NCBI GenBank assembly: GCA_023213395.1
Contig: CM041465.1
Span: forward strand, 54,071,741 to 54,135,740
Direction of reading: 5' to 3'
DNA length: 64,000 nucleotides
Source: Cycas panzhihuaensis
Lineage: Eukaryota; Cycadophyta
Positions 1-9,763 of the stretch are shown here, piece by piece. The notes beneath the pieces are model-generated. The model was not told the origin of the DNA. It did not search any database and saw only the letters and a program-made list of their open reading frames with translations. How positions within the stretch are numbered: position 1 is the stretch's first letter; every line of letters begins with the position of its first letter. Position numbers and translations under genes: made by a program.

Positions 1-2211
1 GGTTGGGAAATACAACGTAAATGGGTCTTCTCTCTCACGTAATGCAAGGTAAAAGAAACTGATGTAAAAGTAAACGTAAAATAAAAGACTATTTCCTTTT
101 CTTTATATTCCCTTCTTTACCTATTAAGCATGTATAAAAGGCAAGAACGATAAAAAGGAAAAACGAAGGAAACGCGAGGAATACCGGATCCGGTGGTTGA
201 GGACGGCGCGATCCTCTCTCTTGCGCTCCTTTCCTCTCTCCTCCACGCATGCAACGTCGATTGGAGGCGACGAAGGGGGTACACTTACCTCCCCAAAAGC
301 ATGCAAGGACTGAATAAAATGAAAGGACGAAAAACAAAGCTCGAAACGAAAAGGGAGAAGAGATACTCAGATGGGGGCCGATCAAGAATCTGTCGATCTC
401 GTGCAATGATCCCTCCAACGCAAACCTGCAAACAATCCCAACAAACGCCTCCCTCTCGGGAGAGAGGCTCCGAAGCACAACAAGGTATATGTGTATATGG
501 TAATAACATCAACTAAGCTAGCAAAATGTAAGTAAGCACCAACATGTAACGAAATGAAACAAGGCCGCGATAAGCATACAAACCGTCAAGCACCACAAAA
601 TGTACTATATGGGATCGAGTGTAGCCTCTGGATGGCTAACTCACCCACGAGAGGTCTCCACGGGGTCCGGAAGGTAATGCTAGCGAGCAACGAGGTGAGA
701 CAGTAGTAACAGTTGCCTACACCAAGGGAAAAGAACTCAAACCGACTCTTAGGCTTCCCTAACCCCGCTTCCTAAGAAAGAGCGGGTGATAAAGGGAGAG
801 AGAGGACAAGGGACGAAACCCTTGGGGAGAAGGATGGCAATGGGGACTAACCCCGCCTATCTCCCTCTAATCCTCGTGAAACCCTTTATACCGACTAGCT
901 TAGAAAATGGTGAAAGAGAAAGCTAGAAAGGGAAGGATGAGTCCCAAGGAAATGCAAAGAAATGTAACCAATCTAGGGCAGCGCTATAGTAAGTCACCAC
1001 TAGCCAAGATTACTTGCATCCAATGACAAAAGAAGATCCCAAAGCTAGTATATGCAAAAGAGAGGAAGGAAATTGCAAATAGAACCATCAAAAAGCAAGG
1101 AAAGAGCACCAACAAGAAGCTAAAAATACCTCGAATGGAGAAGAGCATGCATGCATTCACTTGGCCACTTGTAGCAAAGAAGACAAGCAAAGGTCTAAGG
1201 CTGGTTTCTTAGTGTCCTTTGCAGTAGAATGGAAGGAGGAAGCTCCGTGCAAGATGGGAGCTAGAAGTTGTCCTTTGGAGTAGTCTTTTTGTGAAGAAAT
1301 GCCTTGGAACTTTGAGTATTTGTGAGAGAAGGTGAAGCTTGTGGTGGAGAAACGTGGGGGCAGAATGGCCCCGCAACTCCACCGGTAATAGCCCACTTCA
1401 CCTCTCCCCACCTTTGTAAAAGAAGTTCCTCTTTCAATGTGTCTTTTCCTTGCCTTTTTCTTGAAGAGTTGCTCTAGAAAGCTTAAAAATCCAGTGAAGA
1501 ATGAGGCAAATGAGTAGGAAAAAGGCTTTTATGCCTTGGGCACAGCAAGTGAACGCTGGGGCCCTTGGGCGCCTCAGATCGTGAGCCACGCGGTTCAGCT
1601 CACAAAAATGCGCCATCGTCGCGTGGCTTTTTTAAATTTTAAACAGTTGCATGGCAAACTTGGCATCATCGCAAACTCATGATCGCTTAGTTTACCGCAC
1701 TGCATCAACTCAGAAAAAAGAAAAAAAAGAAGAAAAATACATTATAAAAGTCATAAACATCAGTTTTTAGGGTAAAAGCAGGGCTAAGACTGAAATACAT
1801 CAATCGGGAAGGCCTGTGCAAAGGCAAGCACCGAATGGTGCAAAGAGCCCTAACTAAGGGTTAAACCGGGCTTAGGAAGGGTTCGCAACATCAGTGGCAC
1901 GCGGCAATAAGGACAAACGAGCTGGCAAGAGCATCCTGAGAGACCATGGAGACATCGTGAGTGGTTGTACGCCATACGGGGTGTCGCATCCGCTTATGGA
2001 TGCCCCCGCTGTGAGTCGTCATAGGCTAAAGGGTGCCGTTAGGCACATGCATTATGAACAGGCAATCAAACAAATGCATGTAGGCAGGCATATGTCAATC
2101 AAATTACTGCAAATTACCTTAGCAATCATAAGTAAGAAAAGTAAAAACATATACCTGAACAAACCTGTGTCGATGCATCCCGAGTCCATTCCCACTAGCT
2201 GGGAAACAGCA
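1..2211 (-). mobile_element. LTR of GC-rich GAG-protease retrotransposon family, cut by window edge
   Basis: This is the reverse complement of the LTRs at 21249-23782 and 28519-31017, and it has the same orientation as the LTRs of element 2. The LTR start on the minus strand is at 2211 (TGCTGTTTCCC), and position 1 corresponds to roughly 280 bp before the LTR end, so only the last part lies outside the window. Because the LTR start faces right, it is either the 5' LTR of a minus-strand element running off the left edge, or a solo LTR. It lies inside copia A: sequence to its right matches continuous copia sequence at 47536 onward. The short open frames in it (for example 89-478 and 1157-1411) are not conserved as frames among the LTR copies, so I do not call them genes. 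Confidence 0.88.
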
Positions 2212-2214
2212 TCA

Positions 2215-3170
2215 TACTTAATAATATTATTGTAGTGGTGTGAGGGTATTTTGGAGTCCAATCTAAGCATCTAATCATCTGTCTCTATAAAAATGATATC
2301 TTTGTTAACGATGAGTTTTTGTTGTGAAGGAATAAAGACCTTATACCTTTCCTTATCCATAGGGTATCTGACAAAAACGCCTTTAAATTCCCTTGGCTAG
2401 AGTTTATTTTAATCTACATCCAAAATATAGATATAGCACATAGAGCTAAAAATTTTTAAAGTAGTGAATAATGAAGGCTTATCCTAACTACTTTTTATTA
2501 GGTGATTGTCCTTCCTTTGATGGGCTAATAATATTGATATAATAAACAATTGTCTAGATGACTTCAACCCATAGGTAGGTAGGTATATTTTTATATACCA
2601 ACATAACTTGAGCGATGATCATGATTGTCCTATTCATATGCTCATCAACTCTGTTTTACTGTGGAGTACCTACTACTATTATTTGATGTTTGATGCCATT
2701 ATCTTAAAGGTAGATTTCAACTCATGTAAGGTATATTCACCACCATTATCAGTTCGAAGATATTTGAGTTGATAACTTGACTCTTTTCCAACATAGATTT
2801 TTAATTCTTTGAATACACAGAAGGATTCATCTTTCTTGTATAGAAAAGCTACCTATACTTTCCTAGTGAAATCATCAATAAAAGAGATATAATATAACTT
2901 TCCCTTTAATAAAGAAATGTGCATTGGTCTATATAGATTAGAGTATACCAATTGTAATAGATGGTTTGATTTCCATTGATTTTTGGGAAAGGGTTATCGA
3001 TGAGATTTGGTAGTGATACATGTTTTACATTTGAAGAGCTTAGAGGAGAACTTTGGAAGACTGGGAAAAGTGTTACAAAGATCTCTAAGTCTATCAATGT
3101 AAACATGGCCTATGCAATCATGCCGATGAGATTTTGATGACAACATTGGGTGGGTCAGGATGGTGTTAAA
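2215..3170 (-). pseudogene. copia A integrase with GAG-pre-integrase zinc-binding region
   Basis: Reading right to left on the minus strand, a GAG-pre-integrase segment comes first: a WH..-IGH motif near 3115, then a C..C pair and an HR-PF motif near 3000-3040. The integrase core follows, with a TPQ-stop-NRVDE-MNRTIM stretch near 2600-2665 that matches the usual TPQQNGVAERMNRTI block holding the catalytic Glu. The C-terminal KLIVNKDIIF match to the SRDVVF motif lies near 2290-2340. In life this would be the DDE enzyme that inserts the cDNA. Several in-frame stops and frame changes show that it is dead. Frame 2052-2270 is its last remnant. Confidence 0.75.
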
Positions 3171-3900
3171 TGTAAATTCTTCATTAGCATAAGGTCTTTG
3201 GGCATAATAGGCTTCAGAAAATGGAGAGTCATTCAGTCAAAAATGTTTGCCAGTGAGATGTCCAGTCAAGACCACTCAATCAGTTGGAGGGTGAATGGGC
3301 TTGAAAGTCTAATCATTTGTGGTTACACTTAGATTAAATCCATGAGAGACAAGTGTGGATAAGGAGAGTAAGTTTTGTTTGATATTAGATATGTATAGGA
3401 CATCAAGCAATGTAAAATCTCTTAAGCTTAGGAGTTTTAGGTGAATGTTACCAATTCCTTCAATAGATTATTATGATTTATTAACCATGTGAATAACTCC
3501 TTAAATATGTGAGTCAAATGTTTGATATAAACTACAATTACATGTCATATGTTGAGTTTCACCTATGTCCATGATCTATTATCCATCGATTGAAGCAATA
3601 CAATTTATAATTTCAATAGGACTTAGCATTGATGAAGGGAATTCACAAGCGATATATCTACATCGAGCTTCAAAGTATCTCTATGGTTGGTCAATGGTAT
3701 TTGATGCTAAAGATCCCTCAATTCTTTAAAAGTATACTTGTATAAAACCTGTACCACTAAAGGATTCTTTACATGTTTCTTCAACATTACGAGTTCTATG
3801 TTTTGGTTAGAACTTGGCTAATTTATAAGTGACAGTTCTGTAATCTTTTATAAAGTATCCTTTATGGTTACACTAATAATATATAACAGTTTGATTTCTA
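3171..3900 (-). pseudogene. copia A aspartic protease region
   Basis: On the minus strand a WIMD-G-TQHMTC-like stretch near 3540-3600 corresponds to the copia protease active site (normally D-S/T-G-A). It is followed by an IEGIGNI segment and a DVLYISNIKQNLLSL segment, which typically sit between protease and pre-integrase. The active site reads DIGE rather than DTGA, and stops interrupt the frame, so the enzyme would be inactive. The call rests on motif order between gag and integrase. Confidence 0.6.
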
Positions 3901-4790
3901 GCCTCTAAAGAGGTACTGAATTAGCTTGAATATCTTAGTTTTTATTGAGGTGGTCCTTGGTCTTAAGACTGTCAAGGTTATGACTAAGGATTTGGTTGAC
4001 CTTGTGGATGATTTTCTATATTTCTTCCTCTTCCTCTTGCTCAGTTGTTTCCTCTACCACGAGAGGGACCTTGATTTTTTGTATACCAAGCTTCCTTTTC
4101 CACCTCAATGGTTGCATTTAGAAGAGAGTTAGAGGCTATAAAGTTTGTTTTAAAGTTCTTGCCAAATTCTACAAACTTCTCAGCAAGTGCTTCAAAGTTG
4201 AGTATCTTCACTGTTCTACTAGATTTAAGACTTCTAAGTAAGTTTTATAATCAAGAACATTTAGACATGATTGGATCAAGAATGCCCAAGTGATGTATTG
4301 GGTCTTAAAATATTTATCAATTACCTATTTTATTAGTCGAAGGAGATTTATTATCTCATGAGCTCATCCCTTTTACATTTCTAATTTATTCATTTTTAAA
4401 ACAAGATAAATAAATTCTAAGTCTAGCTTGTTATCAAAGTTCTTCTTGAGAACTTTAAGGACCTTCCAAGCTATATCATGTTACTCTTCATTAATCAATT
4501 TGTACAATGAGTGATTAGTAACTAATAGAATTCCTACATGAATCATTTTATCATCTATCTCCTATTGTAGTTTAGTTGCAATATCTGTAGGAGCTATTGG
4601 AGCAGTTCCGCCGGAAGTAGGTGTTATAGTTGTTGTAGGTATGATGGGTATAGGTTGCAAGTGGGCTCTCTAAATGTCTTTATACTTTATAACATTTTAA
4701 ACTCTAGTGTACCATAAATCCTAAATTTCTTTGCCTTTTAATATACAGTTGACATTCTTCTTGAATTGAGATGACTTGGTGATGATGAAG
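3901..4790 (-). pseudogene. copia A gag (capsid) relic
   Basis: The N-terminal motif DLWYTRV...YKDI.RAHLQP is seen on the minus strand at 4660-4740 and matches the start of UBN2-type copia gag. At about 3960-4090 a Gly/Arg-rich tail (RGRG repeats interrupted by stops) stands where the nucleic-acid-binding end of Gag is expected. No intact CCHC zinc knuckle can be read. The same layout is seen in copia B at 49200-50110. The plus-strand open frames here (3926-4132, 4108-4293) are shadows. Confidence 0.6.
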
Positions 4791-6690
4791 AAGTAGAAGA
4801 GATGATAGAAGTATGTACCACTGACACATTTGGCTAATACACCTGATACAGTTAGGATACAGAAATAAATACTATGATAAGAAGGCAAGTAATAATTAAG
4901 TATTTTTTAATAACTATAAAGAATTAGTATAAGTAATTATGTAAGAATGAGGCCTAATGTAAAGCTAAAAAAGAATGGTGATTTGACATGCCACTAACCT
5001 CTAACTTATGTCCAAATGTGGGTGAGGTTCTGATACCTAAGGCTTCTAGTATATGATTAGGGCCTTTACCTGTGATACTTGCACCTATGCTTGGTGATGA
5101 AGTCTAAGTCATAGTGGATCCTAGGTACTCCCAATCCTCACCCAATTCACTAATGAGCAACTATATACCTCCTCTGAAGAGTCAAATAATACATGCATAT
5201 CCCATGGGGATGATGAATATTAGATCAGGTTGATTTTAATCTTTCATTAATGTTTTAGTTATCTTAGTTGGTTATTAAGATAATCCCTAAAAGGAGCCTA
5301 TAGGTATGTATAACCTATCACTCTACTAGTATTTTGGTTAAGACTATACCTAATATGAAACTCCCATATCTCTTAGGGCCTTGACTTTAGCAACCCATGG
5401 TCTATTTCAACTAAGGCAAGTGTATGCATTAGTCAAGAACAAACTGTATGAATTGAATGTAATAGGTTTATTTGAGGAAATATGAAAATATGTTTGTATT
5501 TATATTACTAAAATGAATTGCTAATATGTTAATGCTTACTTTTATGCTTTTGTCTATTAATGTATATACACATGAATAGATATATAAAGATATTAAGTAT
5601 AAATACTAGATTTTGCTATGATCTAGGTATTTTACTATTACAATGACCTTTTTTTTTTTGCTATTTAAAAAACCCCTTCTTTTTTGTTAAAAAAAGGGAA
5701 AAAGTAAAAAATTTAAAAATTTACTTCTAAACTTAAATTTTGACCAAGAAAGAAAGTATTAGAAAAAGTGAAAGGAATCTAAATCTTCTGTCAAAAACTT
5801 CTATATAGCCATGCAATCATATGAAATAACTGAAACATTTTACCTCAAAACTTCACTCTCTAAAATGATAGATCTTACTATGGTGAGTCAGAAAGTCTTC
5901 TGGAAAAACTTTTGAAAATAAGTAAAAATAATCCAAAACTTGTCGAAACTCTTATGAGAATTTCCTTGGCAGAAATCTAAATTTTAAAGAAATCTTTCTC
6001 TCTAGTATATCAAATCTAATAAAACTTGATTTGTTGGATTATTTGAGGCTAGATCCACTAAATCTTTTAAGAAATTTTGACATGCATTGAAAATTTTGAG
6101 AAAATTTCTCAAGAAAGCAGTGAGATTAGGTTTGATTGAACATCTACTTTTTGAGGTTGATTGAGGTAGAATTTGAACAAGGTGTAGAAGATAAAAATGT
6201 TTGTCTTGCTTAGGCATCCCTCCCTGCAAATTTAAGCTAAAATAGACAACTTTTTATTTTTACCTCTTGTAGGGCTAAATAACCTTTTTCTGAATGGCTT
6301 AGGCTTATTTCTGCCACATGCATGTAGTTAATTTTTTTTCCTATAGCTTTACAACATAGATTTTATAATTAGAAATTAATTTATAATAAAAAACAAATAG
6401 AATCTCCATTAATAATATTTAAAATTAGCTACAAAGATTAATAAAAAGTTTTTTTTTTTTTTGGAGCCTAAAGCTAGGAAACTTTCTTTTGGCTAATAAC
6501 TTTAATCTGTAATGTACTTAAAAATAAATAGAGGATATTAAAATATACTATAAATGAAATACAAGCTTTGTATGATAAAAAAACTCTCAAAATTTTAAAA
6601 ATAATGAGTGCACTCTCAATACTTCATATTAAAGGTGAAGGAGAGGCAAAATGACTCCATGCAAGTAGAATGGAGTGAATAAATTCCCTT
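4791..6690 (-). other. Untranslated leader of copia A
   Basis: About 1.9 kb lies between the primer site and gag. It is AT-rich, has homopolymer runs (T-tracts near 5650 and 6450), and holds no convincing coding frame. It aligns with 50110-51970 of copia B. A leader this long is on the large side for copia elements. I see no gene in it. Confidence 0.55.
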
Positions 6691-6692
6691 CT

Positions 6693-6707
6693 AATTCTGA
6701 TACCACA
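6693..6707 (-). promoter_or_regulatory. Primer-binding site, initiator-Met tRNA type
   Basis: On the minus strand TGGTATCAGAATTAG follows the LTR end (...CTTTCA) after two bases. It matches the plant initiator-Met primer consensus TGGTATCAGAGC in its first ten positions. This fixes the strand of copia A and the boundary of its 5' LTR. Confidence 0.8.
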
Positions 6708-7020
6708 TGAAAGAATGATGGATCTAAAGAATAAATCACTCACATACACATAATGGCAATGGAGAATGAAAAAGAGATGAAAACAAGATATGGGAATAAA
6801 GCTTAGAGGTGAGAATGAATAATGACTTTCTCATTGAGATTTTGCCCTTTATTATTGAGGGTGAGCATTAGGCTTAGGATTTTCCTACCTAATGACATGA
6901 ACTTGAAATTATATATAAATACATATAAATCATATTTCACTAAGAGACTTATGCTAACAATATATCTTAAGGTTACTTAATTAATCTATATAAATGACCT
7001 TGATATATTAACCTTTTTCA
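6708..7020 (-). repeat. 5' LTR of copia A (313 bp)
   Basis: Bounded by TG...CA on the minus strand (starting TGAAAAAGG and ending CTTTCA). It is nearly identical to 51990-52302 and similar to the 3' LTR of copia B at 34654-34958. It is followed on the right by AGCTC, the presumed target-site sequence within LTR-E. Confidence 0.85.
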
Positions 7021-7113
7021 AGCTCTACTATTCTCTCGTAGTTTTTTCTATCTAGGATTTTTCACATATAAATATGGTGTTTTATGTTGTATCTTTCTCT
7101 TATATATCATTAT
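7021..7113 (+). repeat. Slice of older 'LTR-E' between two insertions
   Basis: 93 bp are nearly identical to 52303-52395. The text resembles the interior of a plant copia LTR (CTCTACTATTCTCTCGTAG and a GTTTTTTCTATCTAGG box). By analogy with the copia B locus it is the middle third of LTR-E, trapped between copia A and element D'. The last five bases (ATTAT) correspond to the element-D target site ATTGT. Confidence 0.65.
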
Positions 7114-7481
7114 TAAAGGAATATAAATAATGGAGACCAAGCAGAGCATAATCATATAGTCAAAAATATTATTGCATAAACACATAAACCTTTGTATTCA
7201 ATCCATGATGAATGAGTACATAGAAAATCTCCATATGTAGGCAGTGTCTAAAGATACAAGGGTTGCACACCCCTCTAAATATATAATTTTAGGGAAGGAG
7301 GGAAACTCCTCGACCCCTAGAATTCAAATAATAATAAAATATTATATAACTTAACTTAAATTAACTTTAACCTTACCTTACTTACCTTTACATGTGTGCA
7401 CTCACATGTGTGAAATGTGGGAGTGGGGTGTACACTCCTGTGTGAAAGGTGGGAGTGGGGTGATGATCAAGAACCCCAATA
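7114..7481 (-). repeat. 3' LTR of element D' (about 368 bp)
   Basis: Matches 52396-52748 and 58251-58600. The terminal TG has decayed to TA (TAAAGG), and the inner end reads ...CCCCAATA. To its right lies a polypurine tract (minus strand CCACTAAGGGGGAGAAT, about 7482-7497). An internal duplication of the GTGTGAAA-GTGGGAGTGGGGTG motif at 7400-7462 makes this copy longer than its partners. Confidence 0.75.
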
Positions 7482-8203
7482 TTCTCCCCCTTAGTGGTCA
7501 TCACGAACAACTTTATCTTCTCTTTAAACTTGTGAAATTTAAACTTGAAAAAAACTTTAAAAATCTATCTTTTAGCTTGATCACTATTAACTTGCTTCAT
7601 CCTTTTAACAATATATATTATTTAACCATTGAGTGGTTTAAAAACTCTACAAGTAAATGTAGGTTTATTTGAATGAAAGTGAATAACTACAACTTTAACT
7701 TCGTATCCTGAAACTTTAACTTTGTTTTCTAAAATCTTTATGTTGTGAGTAACTATCATATCATTAGATTTCTCCCTCTCAAATGGAGGATCATCTTCTT
7801 GTGCAACAAGATGATCATGCATTTAACTTGAATTTTCCTCATTGGTCTTTTTATCATAATCAAGTTGCTCAGGCACTTGTCTCACATGCTCAACAATATC
7901 AATGTTAAATTCATTTATATTGAAGGTATCTCCCCCATAAGTAGAAATTAAGATGTCCCATACATATTTGGAAGTTGTCAGTTCATAAACTTTAGAGAAA
8001 ATATTATCATCTATAGTGCAAAATAATATCCCTAAGACTTCATTGTCCTTTTTAAAGTTTTCTTTAATATTAAAATCATATTCATCTTATGGGTAACTCT
8101 AAAGATTATGTGTAATAAAATAATTTTGCATTATTTTATACCATTGTGAAAAATTATGGCAATTAAATATAGGGAATTGTATTTTATTTAGATTGATTGC
8201 CAT
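7482..8203 (-). pseudogene. Gag-like frame of element D'
   Basis: Starting at an ATG whose complement is at 8201-8203, the minus strand reads a UBN2-like copia gag. It has an IQFPIFNCHNFSQWYKIM opening, a central TSKYVWDIL...YGG motif (the usual WDIL..YGG), then a charged coiled-coil-like tail. There is a stop at the NEENSS position, after which the reading continues to about 7630. No CCHC knuckle, protease, integrase or RT follows: the frame ends directly at the polypurine tract. Placement of gag against the 3' LTR is unusual. Confidence 0.6.
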
Positions 8204-8596
8204 TTGTATTGAAAACATTAGTACATAATAAAAAATGATATGTTTTTACCAAATGAGCTTTTCATATTTCTCAACAAATATATACCTTTAGAAAGAATCA
8301 AAGAACTCAATAAATTAATAAACTTATATAATCTCAAATATACTCTTTGAAAGAATTATATAAATAATCATAATGCCTTTGAAAAATGAAAGATGCCTTT
8401 AGAAAATAAATCAACTAGATGCAACTTTTATAAGTGCAATAAGGAAATGAATTTTTCAACAATGATAAATGGAAAAACTTCTTTCAATAAGTGCCTTTAG
8501 AATAAACTTTGAAATATGATTTTCAGATATACTTTGAAATATAATAAATATAAGAATAAATTTTGCATGTAACTAAGATCTTTTTAACTATGTAAA

Positions 8597-8747
8597 TATG
8601 AGGCTACTTTAGTCATCTCCTCATTGTGCATATAGTTACCATCAAGTGATTTAAATATAAAAGATTAGGTTAAAGATATGGATGTATATTTAAAATCACT
8701 TAATGATAACTACATGCACAATGAGGAGATGAGTAAAGTAGCCTCAT
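8597..8747. repeat. Inverted repeat, about 62-bp arms
   Basis: The left arm at about 8597-8658 and the right arm at about 8684-8747 are reverse complements with roughly 93% identity (GAGGCTACTTTAGTCATCTC and its partner), around a 25-bp spacer. The right arm is continuous with the gypsy-gag relic that follows. The left arm begins exactly where the segmental duplication ends. Confidence 0.8.
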
Positions 8748-9501
8748 TATATCTATAAGGAGAGGCTTATCTTTGGTTGAAGGATTGGTATAACCAAGTT
8801 CATCTCTTTAATATATTTTATTGGCTAGAACTAACTATCTGTAAGAAATATAATGATTCGTGGTGGAAAGAGATGTAAAGTCTTGAACAAAATAAACAAG
8901 AAGCATGACAAATACTTGAGAAGTATAAACGCAGTGTGGGACAAGGAATTCTCCCAACTCCATAAAGTTAAGAACAAAAGAAAGATTATGAGGAATGTCA
9001 AGAGCAAGTAACAGAAGTTATTTACCATCCCACACCACCGACTACACCTAAGGACAAAGAAGAAAATACATCACTAATAATAGAAAGACAAACTAAAGAA
9101 TAAGTAGTAGAAGTTATTTTCCTCCCCACACCATCAGTGGCACCTAAGGATAAGAAATAAAAGGCATCACAAATAGTTGAAAGGCAAACTAAAGTGGAAC
9201 CATATCGATATCCACATTATCAAGAGGCCTAGTGCAACAAAACTTATCAAGTAAGGCATTCATCTACTACAAACACTAGACAAGAACAACATTCAATCTT
9301 ATGGTTTCAACATTACAGATATCTAGAGTATATTAAAGGATATTCAGGGTGTATCAAGATCAACTTGGGATGGATAAATCCCTATTCCATGCACAACTTT
9401 TCTGCCAACATTCGTAAGAGTTATCGATTGAAGAATAATAACAAGAGATGGTTATTAAATCATGATGCTTTAAGGGTGAAGCATTTTTAAGGGGGAGGGC
9501 A
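8685..9501 (+). pseudogene. Ty3/gypsy gag relic fused to element 3' end
   Basis: The plus strand reads EEMSKVASLYL-stop-GEAYLWLKDWY near 8715-8800, matching the capsid core of plant gypsy Gag (normally KVALAS-LEG-A..W...W). A Pro/Thr/Lys-rich stretch follows (PTPPTTPKDKEE, repeated once as PTPSVAPKDK), then a run up to a polypurine tract at 9488-9501 (AAGGGGGAGGGCA). Protease, RT and integrase are missing, so this is either a deletion derivative or a small non-autonomous element. Stops are scattered through it. Confidence 0.5.
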
Positions 9502-9748
9502 TGTAATGATCCTCCACCATATGAGGTTACTCGTATTTCATTTATACCACATGCAAAAGTTTAAGAGATGGGCAGCCTTAATAGCCCCATATATATGTGT
9601 GTAATGTATAAGGAGATCATCATGATATATTTTGTAATCTTATGTTGATGAATATTCTTTGGAATTTCATCTTCTTCTTTATCTTTTATCTATCATTTTC
9701 TATTTATATTTCTCTATGTTGAATGGTAACAGAAATAGGTTCATTACA
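9502..9748 (+). repeat. LTR with polypurine tract on the left and primer site on the right (247 bp)
   Basis: Begins TGTAATGA and ends TCATTACA, a perfect 8-bp terminal inversion. To the left is the purine run AAGGGGGAGGGCA. To the right, two bases away, is TTGGTATCAGAGCC (initiator-Met primer type). A normal element has only one of these beside each LTR, so this LTR is shared by two internal regions. That arrangement is expected after recombination between LTRs of tandem copies. Confidence 0.7.
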
Positions 9749-9763
9749 ATTGGTATCAGAGCC
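9749..9763 (+). promoter_or_regulatory. Primer-binding site next to the 9502-9748 LTR
   Basis: ATTGGTATCAGAGCC matches the initiator-Met primer consensus and follows the LTR end after two bases. About 200 bp of GC-richer leader-like sequence follows, including a 62-residue frame at 9880-10068 that I do not regard as a gene. Confidence 0.7.

Larger units (their letters stand above)
2212..7020 (-). mobile_element. Degenerate Ty1/copia retrotransposon 'copia A', 5' two-thirds
   Basis: A minus-strand copia element. Its 5' LTR (6708-7020), initiator-Met primer site, long leader, gag, protease and integrase remain. Reverse transcriptase and RNase H would lie to the left, beyond the GC-rich LTR that interrupts it at 2211. 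Many stops and frameshifts make it non-functional. It is the duplicate of copia B (34654-52302), which keeps the missing 3' half. Confidence 0.82.
2212..8600. repeat. Segmental duplication, copy 1 (partner 47536-53868)
   Basis: The whole stretch aligns by eye with 47536-53868 with only scattered substitutions and small indels. It covers the integrase-protease-gag-leader-LTR of copia A, a 93-bp slice of LTR-E, and the 3' LTR, gag and part of the body of element D'. Two independent insertion junctions are shared: copia LTR to LTR-E at 7020/7021 versus 52302/52303, and LTR-E to element D at 7113/7114 versus 52395/52396. Independent insertions would not reproduce both. The left end is the later LTR insertion at 2211. 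The right end is abrupt at 8600, where an inverted repeat begins. Confidence 0.85.
7114..8600 (-). mobile_element. Element D', 3' end only (gag-only retrotransposon)
   Basis: This is the duplicate of the left part of element D (52396-53868). It contains a 3' LTR, polypurine tract and gag-like frame on the minus strand, then about 400 bp of AT-rich body. It stops sharply at 8600, where element D continues for another 4.7 kb. Confidence 0.75.
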
